Of a stretch of DNA of 64,000 bases, positions 35,546 through 47,185 are shown piece by piece (the stretch's first letter is position 1; every line of letters begins with the position of its first letter). The notes beneath the pieces are model-generated. The model saw only the letters and a program-made list of their open reading frames with translations, ran no database searches and was not told where the DNA came from. Both the position numbers and the translations under genes were made by a program. The stretch is from Molanna angustata (lineage: Eukaryota > Arthropoda > Insecta > Trichoptera > Molannidae), in NCBI GenBank assembly GCA_963576475.1, contig OY754964.1, forward strand, positions 2,742,501-2,806,500. The letters run 5' to 3'.

Positions 35546-36256
35546 GATAAAACGAAAACAATGTTTTTCAAATTACTCCAACATCAAACCATGATTTTTT
35601 TTAATGCTTTAATGCTTAAGACATAGTAATGCCAAAACAATTATTTATTCAACATAGCAAAAAATAATATATTCGTTGTGAGAACTTGTAACCAGAAAAC
35701 TTGTATAAATGTAAATAAACTAAAAACCATAGACAAAAAAATGCATTAATCTTTTTAACTGCTCGAGTGATTACGAGCATTTTCATGTAGAGTTAATGAC
35801 TGTAAAAAATATGCGCAAAGTATTCGCAAATATTATTATGAAATTCGTAATGACTAGCATGAGAATACGATGTATGAACTTATCTTTCATATTTCTTCCC
35901 TCAAAATATTAAATTGTTGAAAATACTTACTAATTCGCGAGGATGTCACAAGGTTGAAAGAAACATTGAGAATAAAATAAGTCGATGATGGTTTGGCAAA
36001 ATACATAGATACAACGAATGATGAACTTTGTACAAAGATTATGTTTTTGATGAAAACCTTTTGTTTCCAACCTGCCACTATTCAATCTCTTCCAATCAAG
36101 CTAAGCGACGTGTCGTTTAGTAATAATAATGAAGAATAAAAATAAGGAGTATCATTTAGGAATAATTTGTCAAAGATAGTGTCAATAGTCTATTTCTTTC
36201 AAAAATTTAACTGTTTTATTCCTAATATTAGAATAGACAGTTTCGGCTAGTGCCTA

Positions 36257-36560
36257 GGCAATGAAAATAAAAATATTTTTACTCCTCACTAACCCAAAGG
36301 GATAGTGGGGTTATGAATTCGTAATTTTAAGACTATTTTTATTGCAGATTATTTACTAGTATCATGATGATATTGTATTCTGAAAGTTTCATCACAATGT
36401 TTATTTTACTTTATCGATTATAGACTAAAGTACTTATTCGATTCTTTTCAAATTTTGAAAAATTGTACAGGTATCTAATACTCGCTTAGACCCCTCTAGA
36501 TTTTGAAGGATAACTGAAAAGAGCTTTTCATTTTTTTTATCAGTCAAATATTTCAAAGTG
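36257..36560 (+). repeat. R3 repeat, single copy
   Basis: ACTCCTCACTAACCCAAAGG, TTTTTATTGCAGATTATTTA, GTATTCTGAAAGTTTCATCA, CGATTATAGACTAAAGTACT and CTCGCTTAGACCCCTCTAGA follow the same order as 10,147-10,640. Confidence 0.8.
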
Positions 36561-36723
36561 ATTCGGGAAACGCGAAATTTGTTATTTTTTATTTTCAATT
36601 GGCAAAAAGTCACACCATTCACATAAAATGGCATTGAAGAATTATTTTTCATAATAAATTATTTATATCAAAAATAATTTAATAATCTCATTTAATCCAT
36701 ATAAAATTTGAATTATTTACAAA

Positions 36724-37060
36724 AAAAAACAATTCTCTCAATAGATGGCGTTACAACAAAAATAAATAAAAATAAAAGGAATGTTGTTCATAATTTCACA
36801 CATAGATGCCTGTAGTAAAAATCCTTATTTTCAAGCGAAAGGAATTTCAGTATTGCAATATATAGAACTTTCAAAAATTGAATTGATAGGGATCTCATTA
36901 AAAAGGCATAATTGGTGAACGTTGCGCAAGCGCATAAAGTGATCACGTAAACCAGCCGATGACAGGTCGTAAGCCCTGTAGGTGCCTTGATATCCCGGTT
37001 CTCCTACAGTAAATATTCCAACTACGTCTCTATTGAGATAATTAAAAATCTGTTAAAAAT
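36724..37060 (-). repeat. R1 family, copy 5 (reverse, truncated)
   Basis: Reverse complement of the first 330 bp of R1 copies 2 and 3, from TCTCAATAGATGGCGTTACA to AGACGTAGTTGG/TCTCTATTGAGATAATTA. 37,061-37,295 is unremarkable. Confidence 0.85.
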
Positions 37061-37295
37061 TTTTAATAATTTGTAGAGTGGCTTGTTAGCGAGGGGTTTA
37101 GCGTTGGCCACAACCCACTCGTTTTCTTTATTATATGTGCAGATAAACAACGCAATATAATCACTTATGGTTTATCACATATTATGTTGTACATGGAAAA
37201 TAAAGTGCTAAGAAATTCTGTAGAGAGAATGGTAATATTATGAGTTATTCGAATCAATTCCGCTATTAATTTTGTAATACCCACTCTGTATACCT

Positions 37296-37372
37296 TGTCA
37301 TGTTATTTTATTGAATAGCATGACTTACCTCCTCTCAGAGGAAAATTGAAAAAAAGGGATAATCCACTTTGG
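37296..37372 (+). repeat. Truncated 5' LTR
   Basis: Begins TGTCATGTTATTTTATTGAA and includes a CCTCTCAGAGG mini-palindrome. Identical over 77 bp to 41,221-41,297, then diverges abruptly, so the break is a deletion. The tRNA primer-binding site is lost. Confidence 0.8.
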
Positions 37373-37448
37373 TATTTTATTAATTTTTTTTTACTTATTA
37401 AAATGGAACCTATACCAAACGATTCGTTTAGATCAGTTAATAAGTTAA

Positions 37449-38960
37449 AAGAGAGAATTGTTGGCGGCTCTGGAAGCCATCCGGCATTTTAGACCTTTTG
37501 TTGAGGGGTCACATTTTAAGCTGGTGACAGATCACTCGAGCCTCAAGTGGTTGGTTACATTGAAAAACCCCACTGGTCGCTTGGCACGATGGTCAACCGA
37601 GCTTTTACAATATTCCTTCGATGTTGAACATCGACGTGGGAAGTTAAATGTGGTACCCGATGCGTTGTCAAGGATAGAAATTGCAACCTTAGATGTAGAG
37701 GTAGAAACGAAGGATGAATGGTATAAGAAAATTTACAAAGGTGTTGTAGAGAAACCGCAGGAATTCCCCAATTATATGATACAAAATGGTAAATTGTTTA
37801 GAAATACCAAAGTTAATTGTTCGTTGTTGCAAGAGTTTGCATGGAAGAGGGTGATACCGAAAGAGGAAAGATTAGAGATTTTAAGAAGTAATCATGATGC
37901 AGATAGTTCAGCGCACTTAGGTATTTTTAAAACATATAGAAAAATACAACTTTTATACTACTGGCCTAAACTATTTTCAGAGGTCGTAAATTATATAAAT
38001 CAATGCGAAATATGCAAGAAATTTAAACACTATCAACAGAAGCCTCTTGGTATTATGTCAAATCCTAAGAGAGTGGAAAAACCGATGAAAATGTTGTCGA
38101 TCGACGTGGTCGGGCCGCTACCTAGATCTAAATTAGGTAATATTTATATTCTTTCGGTTTTGGATGTTTTCTCTAAGTACCTCTGGTTATTTCCGTTAAA
38201 AAAATCTAACGCGGAAAATATCATAAAAGCTTTAGAAAACTATGTTTTTCTACCTCATGGGGTACCATCTATAATTATTGCGGATAACGGAGTTCAATTC
38301 ACCTCGAATAAATTTAAAGACCTGATAAAGAAATATGACATTCCTAAGATTTTTTATACACCTTTATATTCGCCCCAAGCCAATTCGGTAGAAAGATATC
38401 ATCGCACAGCGATAACTGCACTCGCAGGAATCGTTTCTGATAGACAACGAGACTGGTGTAGCTTTATACCACTCATTTGCACTGCACTAAATGCCTCAGT
38501 TAATGTCACTACTAGTAATACACCTTACTTTTTATTTTTTGGAAGAGAGCAGATTTTGGCAGGAAGTCTACATGACAGATTTGGTCCTGGTCCCAGTACG
38601 TTAGAGGAGGTTGAGATAGAAGATCGTAATGTCTATGCAGAAAAATTGTCTGATCTGAAAAAAATTTTCGACGATGTACAGGAAAATCTTTTTAAGGCTT
38701 TTCAACAGTCTGCTGCCCAATATAATCAAGGCAGAAAAGATGTATCTTATAAGGTAGGCGATTTAATTTGGCGAAAAACTTTTCCATATTCAAAAGCCAG
38801 CGAATATTTCAGCTCTAAGTTGGCCGAGCGTTTTGTCAAAAATAAAATTGTAGCGAAAATTTCTCCTTTAGTGTATACATTAGCTGACGAGAAAGGAAAC
38901 ATATTGGGAAATTTCCATATTAAAGACATATTAAAACTTGAACAATCTGCACAATCATAA
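37449..38960 (+). CDS. Gypsy pol fragment: RNase H C-terminus and integrase
   Basis: An open frame of about 500 codons, with residues counted from 37,458. It begins inside RNase H (RELLAALEAIRHFRPFVEG, then the TDHSSLKWL block at 24-32 and DALSR at 68-72), so there is no genuine start. Integrase follows: zinc-binding H146, H153, C183 and C186; catalytic triad D216 (SIDVVGP), D276 (ADNGVQF) and E312 (SVERYHR) with the canonical 35-residue D-to-E spacing; then a C-terminal domain with DLIWRKTFPYSKA and GNFHIKDILKL. The protein inserts the element's cDNA into chromosomes. No stops or frameshifts and all metal-binding residues kept, which suggests a fairly recent copy despite the upstream deletion. 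Lineage within gypsy not assigned. Confidence 0.92.
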   Translation, partial: KRELLAALEAIRHFRPFVEGSHFKLVTDHSSLKWLVTLKNPTGRLARWSTELLQYSFDVEHRRGKLNVVPDALSRIEIATLDVEVETKDEWYKKIYKGVVEKPQEFPNYMIQNGKLFRNTKVNCSLLQEFAWKRVIPKEERLEILRSNHDADSSAHLGIFKTYRKIQLLYYWPKLFSEVVNYINQCEICKKFKHYQQKPLGIMSNPKRVEKPMKMLSIDVVGPLPRSKLGNIYILSVLDVFSKYLWLFPLKKSNAENIIKALENYVFLPHGVPSIIIADNGVQFTSNKFKDLIKKYDIPKIFYTPLYSPQANSVERYHRTAITALAGIVSDRQRDWCSFIPLICTALNASVNVTTSNTPYFLFFGREQILAGSLHDRFGPGPSTLEEVEIEDRNVYAEKLSDLKKIFDDVQENLFKAFQQSAAQYNQGRKDVSYKVGDLIWRKTFPYSKASEYFSSKLAERFVKNKIVAKISPLVYTLADEKGNILGNFHIKDILKLEQSAQS

Positions 38961-41220
38961 TGCAACATGAAACTTAGTTAATAGTAATTATTTCAATGCA
39001 AGAACTTTGATTTGAAAGTCAAAAAAAATGTGCATTTTGTATTTGTCAATCTACTGAATCTAGACCCTTAATATAGTTAAGTCTATATTTTTAGCCCCGA
39101 GGAAGACATGAATCGTATTCTGTGTAATGTTGTACTCACTTATATATTATACGATCATATAATTGTTATCCTGTTATTATACATACCGTTTATGTTTAAA
39201 ATATGATTATAATGTCATAATGTTTAATGTAGTGAAAAAAAATAATTTTTTACCATACATTCAATTTTTTGGAGAGAGTATATCGTTGATGTTTAATAAG
39301 GAAATGTATTTATATGTTGGTGTTGCATTATAGAGTATTTCAGTTGGTTTTGATTGACCTTATATTGGTTAATTAAAAATGTAAAGTATAAGTAAAGTAT
39401 ATTTAGATGTTTCTACTTAAAGTTGTATCTACAATACCTCAATACAATTGAGTTTAAAAAGTATCAATTTTGGGTGATCTAGAGTTAGTGTTGATTATAG
39501 TTTAAGGACCGTGGGTCAGTTTTCTGAGAAGGATATTTGTTTGTTGTATGATCTCTCCAAAATTAATTGTAATATGCTCTATCTGTATATTAGATGTCAC
39601 AAGTATTAGATAATATGTTATAATAAGATAAATATTAATCACATAGAATTTATAATGAATAAGGACGGTATTGAATATAATTTATGGTTGTATTCAATAA
39701 ATGTATTTTTGATGAAAGAAGGATTATATAACCGTGAGTTATCATTCATAATGTTTTCAGTGAAAATCTCATTGCTATTAGTTTTTGAAGAATTTTAGTG
39801 TTCTATATATCATGTCAAATATTTTAAGTCTCAAATTTTAACGTTGTCAGTCCTAAAGTTGATTTGCTGTATTATATAGTAAATGAATTACTAGAATTGC
39901 TTTATGGTAAATCTGAGTTGACTTTTGGTAGAGGGTGTATCCTTACTTTTGGGTTTTGATTTGAAATGTAATATGCCAGTGCATCTCAAGTCGATTCCTC
40001 ACTTCTGTTTTCTTGCTTACTGGCATGAGCAGGCGAACGGAAAAAAAGGGAGGGAAATGCTCCTCGCAAAGGTTCAATGAGAATTTATTCAGTGGAAATT
40101 ACTCTGTGTTTTTTTATGCTTGGTTGAAAGGATATGGAGTGCTTTCTAAGTAGATTACGATCTAACCTTGAATTTTAGTATAGCCAACTCCATGTCATGG
40201 TGATATCCTTAATATTGATATTTTCTTTACAGTAAAATGTATGAATTTTCATTGAAAACTGGTTGTTTGAGAAAAATTTTCTTTTGCTTTCTTTTGTTCT
40301 GTTTGATGTTCCATCAAGCATAAGGAAGGAAACCCGAAGGATTAATTAAAAAAAAAAATATTGTTTTTATAATGCTTAGGTTTGGTTCTTGTACCAAGGA
40401 GTAGGCGTAAGAGAGATTTAAGATATAGAGTTTAAGTTTGATAATTTTGCTTAGGTTTGTTTTTTACCAAAGAGTAAAAAAAAATTTTTTTGCTCCATCA
40501 GATCTTTAAGGGACTGTTTAGGTTCCGCTTCGAAAGACTGATGACGTAATTTGGTAGTTGTGAGTCTTGTTTGAGTACTCTGTTATTCCACATGATGGCC
40601 AGGAAGGAATTGGCCTAGAATATATTCCTTACCACATGAGAGCGGGCCCGGACTTGCGCTAAAAATACAAAGACTGTGGGGGTTAAGTTAGAAGAATAAG
40701 ATTTTCACCTAGAGTGAAGAATTCTTGTATGATTCATTTCCATTTCGATATTATAAATTATGTTTTATTTGCCTAGTATTTCTTTGTACAAAAAATAGTT
40801 TGGCGGGTGTTTACTTAGTAAATGCAAGCCATTCTTAAAAAATAGATTAAGTGTTTATTAGAATATCTTTTGTTGAAATTGTCAATGTAAATTACAAGTA
40901 ATCATTAAAGTATGAAATATAAATATAGAGTATATTATGTGAATCAAAATAACATTCTAAGATCCAGGATCTAGATGTTGATTATATTATTGTCAATTCT
41001 ATGTTTCATTTATGTTTTTTTTTGCTGATTTGTTTGATCTGTTTCAGTATACCCATCCTAGAACCATACCTTAATTACACACAGATTTGTATCCTCAATA
41101 TGTATTAGGTCTATTCTCAGATTATATATAGACAGGTTGATTGCATGTAAAGTTGTTGTGTGACGGTGGACCCTCAAAAATTTTAAGCTCGCTTAAAATT
41201 TTCTTCTGGGTGGGGTGTAT
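38961..41220 (+). other. Long non-coding 3' region of the gypsy element, ending in a polypurine tract
   Basis: 2.26 kb of AT-rich sequence between the integrase stop and the 3' LTR, with no open frame above 60 codons and no envelope signature. The last bases (GGGTGGGGTG) fit a polypurine tract. I see no second insertion inside it. Confidence 0.55.
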
Positions 41221-42297
41221 TGTCATGTTATTTTATTGAATAGCATGACTTACCTCCTCTCAGAGGAAAATTGAAAAAAAGGGATAATCCACTTTGGAAA
41301 AAATGTTAAAATTATGCTAATAGGCAGAGTTTTTTTGTCTGCGGGCAACCCGGTTAGTTAGTCGCCGAGCGGAAACACCGGATTGCATTCCTTTTGCCGA
41401 TTTTTTTTTAACGAGAGGTGACGCGAAAAAGTCAATAAAATGGACGTCACTTAATTGGACAAAAAAGGCGCTGTGGCGTTTAAAATATTATTAATAACCA
41501 TAAAAAAGACTAGTGGGAAAATGGGTAAGTCTCCATGTCTATTTTTTTTGAACATAATTAGTTTGACGTCCACCGACACACAATAATTTTATAACATATT
41601 CCAGGGTTAACGAGTCCCCCAAATATTCCTTCCTACTAGTTTTTTTTATATATTTAATATGTAATGGAATCCAAAGTATTATGTAGACTAAGATTAAACA
41701 ATATCATTGCACCGACTATCCATCATTTTGAAGACAAGTTGTTTTGCTGGAAACAGCAAAATATGATATGAAATTGAATCAAGATGGCGATGAGTCGTGT
41801 AACCTCAAAAGACCGACATTTTTTGTGAACAACGATGGCGGATGATCGAATCTTATTTAACTTCGTGCAGTTTTAAAAATAGAAAATTCGAATTTAGTGA
41901 CTTTCAATATGAACAGTTTTTTTAATTTAATTTTGTAAAATGTAAATTAACGACAACCATTTTTTTTGTATTAATGAAATTTTGTATAATGTATTAACAC
42001 CAGTATGTAAATTTGGCCAAATAGTTAATAAGAAGATTTTTGTTAATAAATAATGTTTTATTGGGTCATAATTACATCAAGATAGATTTTTTTTTCTTAA
42101 AGGGTTAACATTGGGGATGGTAAAATGTAATAGAAATAAAAATGTAATGAGGTTGTAATAATTTAATTGTATTATATGGATAATTTTTTTTTGTATCAAA
42201 ACGAAAAAGACTGATTAAACAAAATGAAATATAAATTGTTATCATAATTCAGGTTTTGTATTTATCTCTCCTCCTTTTGACCTTCTAATGGTATGAC
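41221..42297 (+). repeat. 3' LTR (right end uncertain)
   Basis: Starts TGTCATG like the left LTR. Contains an AATAAA at 41,434-41,439 that could serve polyadenylation. The proposed end TATGACA (42,291-42,297) is a guess from inverted-end symmetry. Another possibility is near 42,542, where ...CTCACA is followed by ACCT, the same four bases that precede the left LTR. 42,300-42,720 contains a GC-rich patch (42,460-42,540) and nothing recognisable. Confidence 0.55.
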
Positions 42298-42729
42298 AAG
42301 AAATGATCAAATATTGATAATCGTAAATTATATTTATTTTTGGTATAATGGGAGTCTTTTGATAGACTTCCCTTAAAAAATTTTCTTTGAATTGGAGTTA
42401 AATTCCTTTAGGGCAGGTTGCGACCCCGAGAATTCGATTTTTGATAGTTTCATGTGTAAACGGCTGGCTGGCCGGTGGTGCGGGTGCGAGTCCGGGTGGG
42501 GCGAGGCCCTAGGCCTCTGCCACCATGACTTTAACCCTCACAACCTGTAATAGTGAAGATAAAGTGTTGTTTACAGATTTTTGCATTATAAGATAAAGAT
42601 AGTTAGTTACAATGCGGTTTTGTGTAACACGATAGTTTCAGGTTAAGTTACCTCATATAACCATAAACTTTGGATCAATATGAGGTTATAGAAATGTGGG
42701 TTCACTTGATAATGATAGAGTTACCACCA

Positions 42730-43040
42730 TACCATCACGCCATTTCCCTATTTGGGGTAGGCAGAGAGAACCGAACGCCAGACTCCTCTATCTTGACACA
42801 CATTCCTCGCTTCATTCACCTCCATACATCGTCTCATACACGCTCTTCTATTATTCTTACTTCTAACATCACCATCTTTCAAAATCCCATTTATGTGATC
42901 GTGCCAACTTTTTCTTGGCCGACCTCTACTTTTCGTTCCTCTTCTATCAGCCTTGTACACTTTTTTTGTCAGACGGTCATCACTCATTCTTTCTATGTGG
43001 CCGAACCACCTAAGGGCATTTATTTTCATCTTACTAAGTA
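42730..43040 (-). mobile_element. LINE C-terminus ('RHVERM' family), best copy
   Basis: The minus-strand frame 43,029-42,748 is open for 93 codons: INALRWFGHIERMSDDRLTK, RRGTKSRGRPRKSWHDHIN, NNRRACMRRCMEVNEARNVC and QDRGVWRSVLSAYPK. It represents the end of a non-LTR retrotransposon protein. The same end, decayed, is at 3.5, 24.6, 26.9 and 63.2 kb. 43,060-43,480 holds nothing. Confidence 0.8.
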
Positions 43041-43481
43041 TGATGATAGAGTTATAGGTTAATATAACTATTTTGTTACAGAATCTGTATCATATATTTG
43101 TAAAAGTGATATAACTTGGTACATATTTTATTTTGTCAATGTTCACAGAAATGCTATTGTAAAACTACACATTTCAGGGTTTTATAAAAATTAATCCCTG
43201 ACTAAGGTTATACAAATATTTATTTCCTTTTTCAGGATTATCATTTCGGTTTATTGGGTCCTTATCTACTCGATCCATTCAAATTGTATTTTCAAAAATA
43301 TTTATAAGTATTTGTTTCGTAGAATACCATTGTAAATTTTTAATAACTACAAATAATCGAACTCAGTTTTGTATTCTACATATATTTGAATTTATTCATT
43401 TAAGTCATATAGCCTTTAAAAATAATATCTATAAAATAATAAGATAAAATCTTTAAATAAAAGTGTTTTAGTTTTATGACA

Positions 43482-43856
43482 TTATTTTAACATCTCAATA
43501 GAGACGAAGTCGGAATATTATAGGAGAACCAGGAACTCAAGGCACCAACAGGGCTTACGAACTGTTATCGGCTGGTTTACGTGATTACTTTATTGAGCAA
43601 TTATGCTTTCTTATTAAGTTACATCCAATCAATCCAATTTTTTAAGCATTAAAATCTGTTCGTTTGAAAAATAAGCTGATACACCATCGGCAACTATGAA
43701 GTGACGAAGAAACTATTTTTTGTAACGCCATCTATTGAGAAATTGGTTTGTAAACAATGAAAGCAACAGTCCTTAAACGCGAGGTGATAACGCTTTCGCA
43801 CAGATGCCACCCCCGAGCACCACGTTTGCATATATGCAAATATTTAACTATTAGAT
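43482..43856 (+). repeat. R1 family, copy 6 (diverged)
   Basis: TCTCAATAGAGACGAAGTCG, GGCACCAACAGGGCTTACGA, the shortened ATTATGC block, CGCCATCTATTGAGAAATTG and TTTGCATATATGCA appear in R1 order, with internal deletions. Confidence 0.75.
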
Positions 43857-44079
43857 ATATTATGTGAATTTATATATTTATTAATTTATTTAAAATTCAA
43901 CACAGACAGCGTTTGCTGAGTGTTGACATAAATTTTGCTTTATATTGACATTTTGTTAGATTAATACATGTTATACAATGTGGTGTGCAATAACATTACA
44001 ATGAAGTTTACAAAAAAAATTGAAAATTCAACCATAGTGGAGCTCAAAACAGTTAGCCGGGAGTACAGGAAAATCTATT

Positions 44080-44230
44080 TGAAAGCACTATCATGCAGTA
44101 TGTGTTGTTTTAACTTTTTTTTGAAAAAATGGAATTTTTGGCAGTGCTTAATGTCATCTGGTAGCTGATTGTACAAATTAATGCTGGTGGACAATAGTCC
44201 TTTGTTTAGTCTGTCTGTTCTATTGCTAAT
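44080..44230 (-). mobile_element. LINE C-terminal remnant, CR1/L2-like
   Basis: The minus strand reads INLYNQLPDDIKHCQKFHFF, KKKLKQHIL, then a stop, the usual 'YN.LP..IK......FK..LK..L' end of CR1/Jockey-like proteins. 44,300-45,030 shows no feature. Confidence 0.6.
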
Positions 44231-45033
44231 GTTTCTTAGGTTTATTTATATATCAATTCGTAGGTAGTCAAAATGTCCTACTTGTTAAAAAAATGACTTA
44301 TTTATATTTAGGTATAAGCATCTTATTTGTGTGGTATTTCGAGTAGATATTATTTAATTGGCGGCATCTGTCTGTGTTGCAATGTTGCATGATAAAAGTG
44401 CATTTGATTCGAGATAAGAAAATTATCACGCGGTATACGAAGAGCGAACTCGCTTGGTTATATTATATTCCTGAATAAAACATTATCAGATAAAGTCAGG
44501 TGCACACCAATTATTAACGTCTCATGCCGACTTGGAATAATAATTATAATAAAGATAATTAAAACAGTGGCATTTATGTATTTACAATTTACGGTGTATA
44601 TGCGAGCGAATGCCATTTTACTGCGACTCTAGCAGGATATAGGTATATTATGGTTTTTCTGCAATACGTGTACAAATGAGATTTATATAAACGATTGCTT
44701 CTGCGCCAGTTAACAGATATCATGTTTAATATTAATTAAAAACGTACAAATCAACCATTTGACATACCCCACCATACCCGATACGCTCTCACTTACCAAT
44801 GTAGGATGACATTAATTTGTCGAATCAGTCACATTTAAGTTGTTACTGAATATGGATTGAAAAATCTGAAAACGTTATAACGAAAAATAAATGTGGAGTG
44901 GAAAATTAAAATGTTTTTTGCTGCTCATTTTTAGTAAAAAACACTAAAATATTATCTCAATCTTGATGCTGTGATACTTTCTGTCACTAGGGTCAGCCCC
45001 TAGCTGCCTCTATAGCCATAAGTTAAACATAAC

Positions 45034-45262
45034 ATTGCCGACCGCCGTGGCACATTTGGTAAGCCGTTCGGTTTCTGTGCGGGCGTCCTGGGTTCGATTC
45101 CCAGCAGAGGAGAAATTTGTTTCAATTCATTTCTCACGCAAATATTGCTTATCTGGGCTGGAAACACTGGTTAGTTGGAAGAAATTGTCATTCGGCAATA
45201 AAGTCGCCACTAGAGCAGGGTGCAAGGAAGGGTTTATTATTATTATTATTATTATTATTAGC
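45034..45262 (+). mobile_element. SINE2, tRNA-derived, copy a
   Basis: tRNA-like head GCCGACCGCCGTGGCACATT then GGTAAGCCG (A box), and GGTTCGATTCC (B box) at about 45,091-45,101. The body contains CAGCAGAGGAGAAATTTG and CTCACGCAAATATTGC. The tail is GGTTAGTTGGAAGAAATTG...GGCAATAAAG with a (TTA)n end at 45,236-45,259. An RNA polymerase III-type retroposon. Confidence 0.85.
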
Positions 45263-45298
45263 TATCCCAAAAATTAAGACTGAATAATAATTCCATAA

Positions 45299-45474
45299 TC
45301 AGTTTTGATATATCAATTTCTTCCAACTTATCACTGTTTCCAGTCCATAGAATCGAGACTTACGTGAGAAATGAATTTGAATAAATTTCTCCTCTGCTGG
45401 GGATCGAACCCAGGACGCCCGCACAGAATCCAAACGGCTTACCAATTGTGCCACGGCGTTCGGCACAGTTAATG
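45299..45474 (-). mobile_element. SINE2, copy b (inverted)
   Basis: Minus-strand head (GCCGAACGCCGTGGCACAAT), B box GGTTCGATCCC, and body to TTGGAAGAAATTGATA. Tail-to-tail with copy a, 37 bp away, so the pair could fold into a long hairpin. Confidence 0.85.
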
Positions 45475-45544
45475 CTGAATACAAAGATAAAAACTTTGTC
45501 CTCACCAGTACTTAAATATACGATCCATTCTTTCATTCATACAA

Positions 45545-45690
45545 TGTGGGGTAACCAGGGATCTTATAAGAGGAAGCACGACACCTTCGTATATACCCAC
45601 ACACCAGTATCGTCTGACCATAATGGCAACATTCAGAATGGGTGAAACTCATTGCTGAACTGTGTGAGATGTTTTTAATTTGCCTCTTGT
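45545..45690 (-). repeat. R5 repeat family, copy 2
   Basis: Reverse-orientation match to 47,035-47,185: GAAGCACGACACCTTCGTAT, CCCACACACCAG, CATTCAGAATGGGTG and CATTGCTGAACTGTGTGAGA. 45,700-46,800 otherwise shows only AT-rich sequence, including a homopolymer T at about 46,232-46,248. Confidence 0.7.
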
Positions 45691-46804
45691 ATTTTCGATT
45701 AGGTACACCAGAAAATGATGATACTAGAAAAAAAATAAGGACTATTCGAATCCGGTGCATCACACCATAAAATAATATTAAAACACTTATTAAATAAGGT
45801 TCGAAATAAAATGAATATTTCGATTGTAAGGGCAGATTTATGATGCTTTATGCCTCATGGTAAATTAGCAAAGAATTATATTTGAAGAAATAAAAAGGAA
45901 CAATTTCGAGTTATTTAGACGAATCGATTTTATTTTGAAAATCACATTTCCTTTCAGCGTGATCACTCCTTTGAGGTTTGATTACAACGTTATTATTTAT
46001 TATTTTATTATTTAAGTACGGCCTCTAGGCCATTATAAAATAAAAGTTAAAAATAAAACATAAAACTCGTATTAAACAACAATTAAAAAGAAAAACAACA
46101 GAATAATTAATTAATACACATTATTCATAACATTATTCCGCATCGACCTAACACTAGTAAGTGTCACGCCAGTGGCACTCTATTGGTAGCACTGGTTTTA
46201 CTTTACGCTTACATCTCCAAAGGTGGCGCTATTTTTTTTTTTTTTTTTATGTTGGCATTTTTGAAAATGCAATGTAAATTTTTCAGACCTTCAGCATACT
46301 TCAGTTGTGTTTTGTTGTTTGTTGTTTGTTGTGACGCGAAACATTTTGATCCTTTAAAATCTTGAAGTAAACCAGATAATAAATATGTGGGATTATTATT
46401 TAAATTCCCATTTTTATAATTAGTGTGATGAACTGATAACGTGTTAATTACTGTATTCTGCAACGTTGCGTGAATTAATTTAATTTTCGCAATTAAAATG
46501 CAATTTATAATTGACTGCATTAGTTCGCTACCAGATTGAGAGGCATATAATTATATAAAAGTATAGATAATTAAGACTTGAATATGTTAACAATGTATTT
46601 CGCTGCTTAGTTTGAAGTCGAATAGTGCGATAAACCAAATTAAGTATTAAGGTCTCTAACAAACAAACAAGAAGCTTCTTTGTTTTAAGTGATTTTTAGC
46701 ATATTCGTTGAATTAATTTTGTGACTATTATCTCAAATTTATTATTTTAAATAATAATCACAAAAATCATAAAATTATTATTTTATTTTTTTAAAATTGT
46801 GTTT

Positions 46805-46872
46805 AGCTTTTCGGGAAACTAATAGGTGACATTCTCACAGATCTAGACTGAAAACACAATTATAAACAGTGT
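46805..46872 (-). mobile_element. SINE1 body fragment
   Basis: CATTCTCACAGATCTAGACT, then GAAAACACAATTATAAAC match the reverse complement of the SINE1 body (16,310-16,340), with CTTTTCGGGAAACTAATAGG corresponding to the SINE1 tail. Confidence 0.6.
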
Positions 46873-47028
46873 GTAAATGATTAATCGAAAATGTTTCGTA
46901 CCTAAATGGGTAATGAAAAACATTGTTTAAATGGGTAATCGAAAAAACATAGTGTGTGAATGGGTAATCGAAAATAGCGTGTAAATGGGTAATCGAAAAT
47001 AATGTGTTAATGGGTAATCGAGACTTTA
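46873..47028 (+). repeat. Minisatellite, 24-28-bp unit
   Basis: Five to six copies of GTGTAAATGGGTAATCGAAAA with variable spacing, starting right after a SINE1 fragment and ending before an R5 copy. Confidence 0.8.
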
Positions 47029-47034
47029 ACAGGC

Positions 47035-47185
47035 AAATTAACATCTCACATAGTTCAGCAATGAGGTTCACCACCCATTCTGAATGTAGTGCCTTTTTAG
47101 GTGAGAAGAGACTAGTGTGTGTGTGGGTAGTATACACGCATGTGTCGTGCTTCATTTTATAAGGTAATGTACACCTACACAACTG
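47035..47185 (+). repeat. R5 repeat family, copy 3
   Basis: AACATCTCACATAGTTCAGC, ACCACCCATTCTGAATG, TTTTTAGGTGAGAAGAGACT and GTCGTGCTTCATTTTATAAG match copies at 0.6 kb and 45.6 kb (reverse). 47,190-47,870 has no recognisable feature. Confidence 0.7.

Larger units (their letters stand above)
37296..42297 (+). mobile_element. Ty3/gypsy LTR retrotransposon, internally deleted
   Basis: A 77-bp direct repeat identical at 37,296-37,372 and 41,221-41,297 marks the start of each LTR. The left LTR is cut after 77 bp and joined to a stub, then to the RNase H end of pol. gag, protease and RT are missing, integrase is intact, a 2.26-kb non-coding stretch follows, then a purine-rich GGGTGGGGTG tract (41,209-41,218) directly before the 3' LTR. 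The right boundary is uncertain: TATGACA at 42,291 mirrors the TGTCATG start, but no matching target duplication is seen. Confidence 0.75.

Noticed and set aside
42291..42297. Definite right end of the gypsy LTR
   Set aside because: Symmetry with TGTCATG is suggestive but the flanking bases do not match those before the left LTR, so I leave the end uncertain.
45037..45112. A functional tRNA gene at SINE2 copy a
   Set aside because: Same head-plus-body arrangement at three loci; acceptor stem absent.
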